Part shown: positions 5,681-5,730 of the stretch, one piece after another
How the letters are laid out: the number at the start of each line of letters is the position of its first letter
Numbering within the stretch: position 1 is the stretch's first letter
DNA from: Desulfocapsa sp.
GTDB lineage: Bacteria; Desulfobacterota; Desulfobulbia; Desulfobulbales; Desulfocapsaceae
Reading direction: 5' to 3'
Assembly (NCBI GenBank): GCA_020717935.1
Contig: DYDK01000119.1
Location: 1 to 5,730 of the forward strand
DNA length: 5,730 nucleotides
Notes under the pieces: model-generated
Seen by the model: the letters and a program-made list of their open reading frames with translations, nothing else
Database searches by the model: none
What the model was told of the DNA's origin: nothing
Position numbers and translations under genes: made by a program

Positions 5681-5730
5681 AATTCGGCGGCGTCCTACTC
5701 TCCCACATAGTCACCCATGCAGTACCATTG
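5681..5730 (-). rRNA. rrf: 5S ribosomal RNA, 3' part only (continues beyond the right edge)
   Basis: The reverse complement of the last 50 bases reads as the 3' portion of a bacterial 5S rRNA. It contains GGTACTGCATGGG, then GTGGGAGAGTAGG, ending in CGCCGCCGAATT. The last part is the 3' strand of helix I, whose partner at the 5' end lies outside the window. About 50 of the usual 115-120 nt are visible. The orientation shows an rrn operon (normally 16S-23S-5S) entering from the right and ending here, followed by a hairpin terminator. The exact 3' end is uncertain by a base or two. Confidence 0.93.

Overview
The window suggests a mesophilic Gram-negative bacterium of moderate GC content. Gene style, the short GlmU-type protein and the 5S rRNA 3' end are compatible with a sulfate-reducer-like Desulfobacterota, possibly Desulfobulbales. 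That placement comes from memory and is weak. It reads as chromosomal housekeeping sequence with one small mobile-element relic. I see no CRISPR array, phage module, toxin-antitoxin pair or recognisable defence island.

Layout from left to right. Bases 1-245 hold no supported gene, but a likely promoter sits at about 153-194. Two plus-strand genes 26 bp apart follow: an MthK-like potassium channel with a cytoplasmic RCK (regulator of K+ conductance) module (246-1232), and an XPB/UvsW-like superfamily 2 helicase (1259-2608). The next 340 bp are non-coding. They contain a 141-bp near-perfect foldback element (2676-2816) with 18-bp terminal inverted repeats and a 4-bp flanking duplication (GACC), which looks like a MITE. 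A second plus-strand unit follows: an MtnA-type aldose-1-phosphate isomerase (2949-4064) and, 21 bp later, a single-domain PilZ c-di-GMP receptor (4086-4442). Its likely intrinsic terminator (4526-4559) lies inside the 3' end of the convergent gene.

On the minus strand, the right edge holds the 3' 50 nt of a 5S rRNA gene, the end of an rrn operon entering from the right. An intrinsic terminator follows, then a near-consensus promoter, then a GlmU-type uridylyltransferase (5542-4505). This protein keeps the whole nucleotidyltransferase active site but stops early in the left-handed beta-helix, so it lacks the acetyltransferase half of classical GlmU.

The genes do not form one pathway: ion transport, DNA repair or recombination, methylthioribose or deoxyribose salvage, c-di-GMP signalling and cell-envelope precursor synthesis lie side by side. 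The points most worth a second look are the MITE, the acetyltransferase-less GlmU, a possible internal start giving a free RCK domain from the channel gene, the terminator embedded in glmU, and a hairpin at the predicted start of the glmU transcript.
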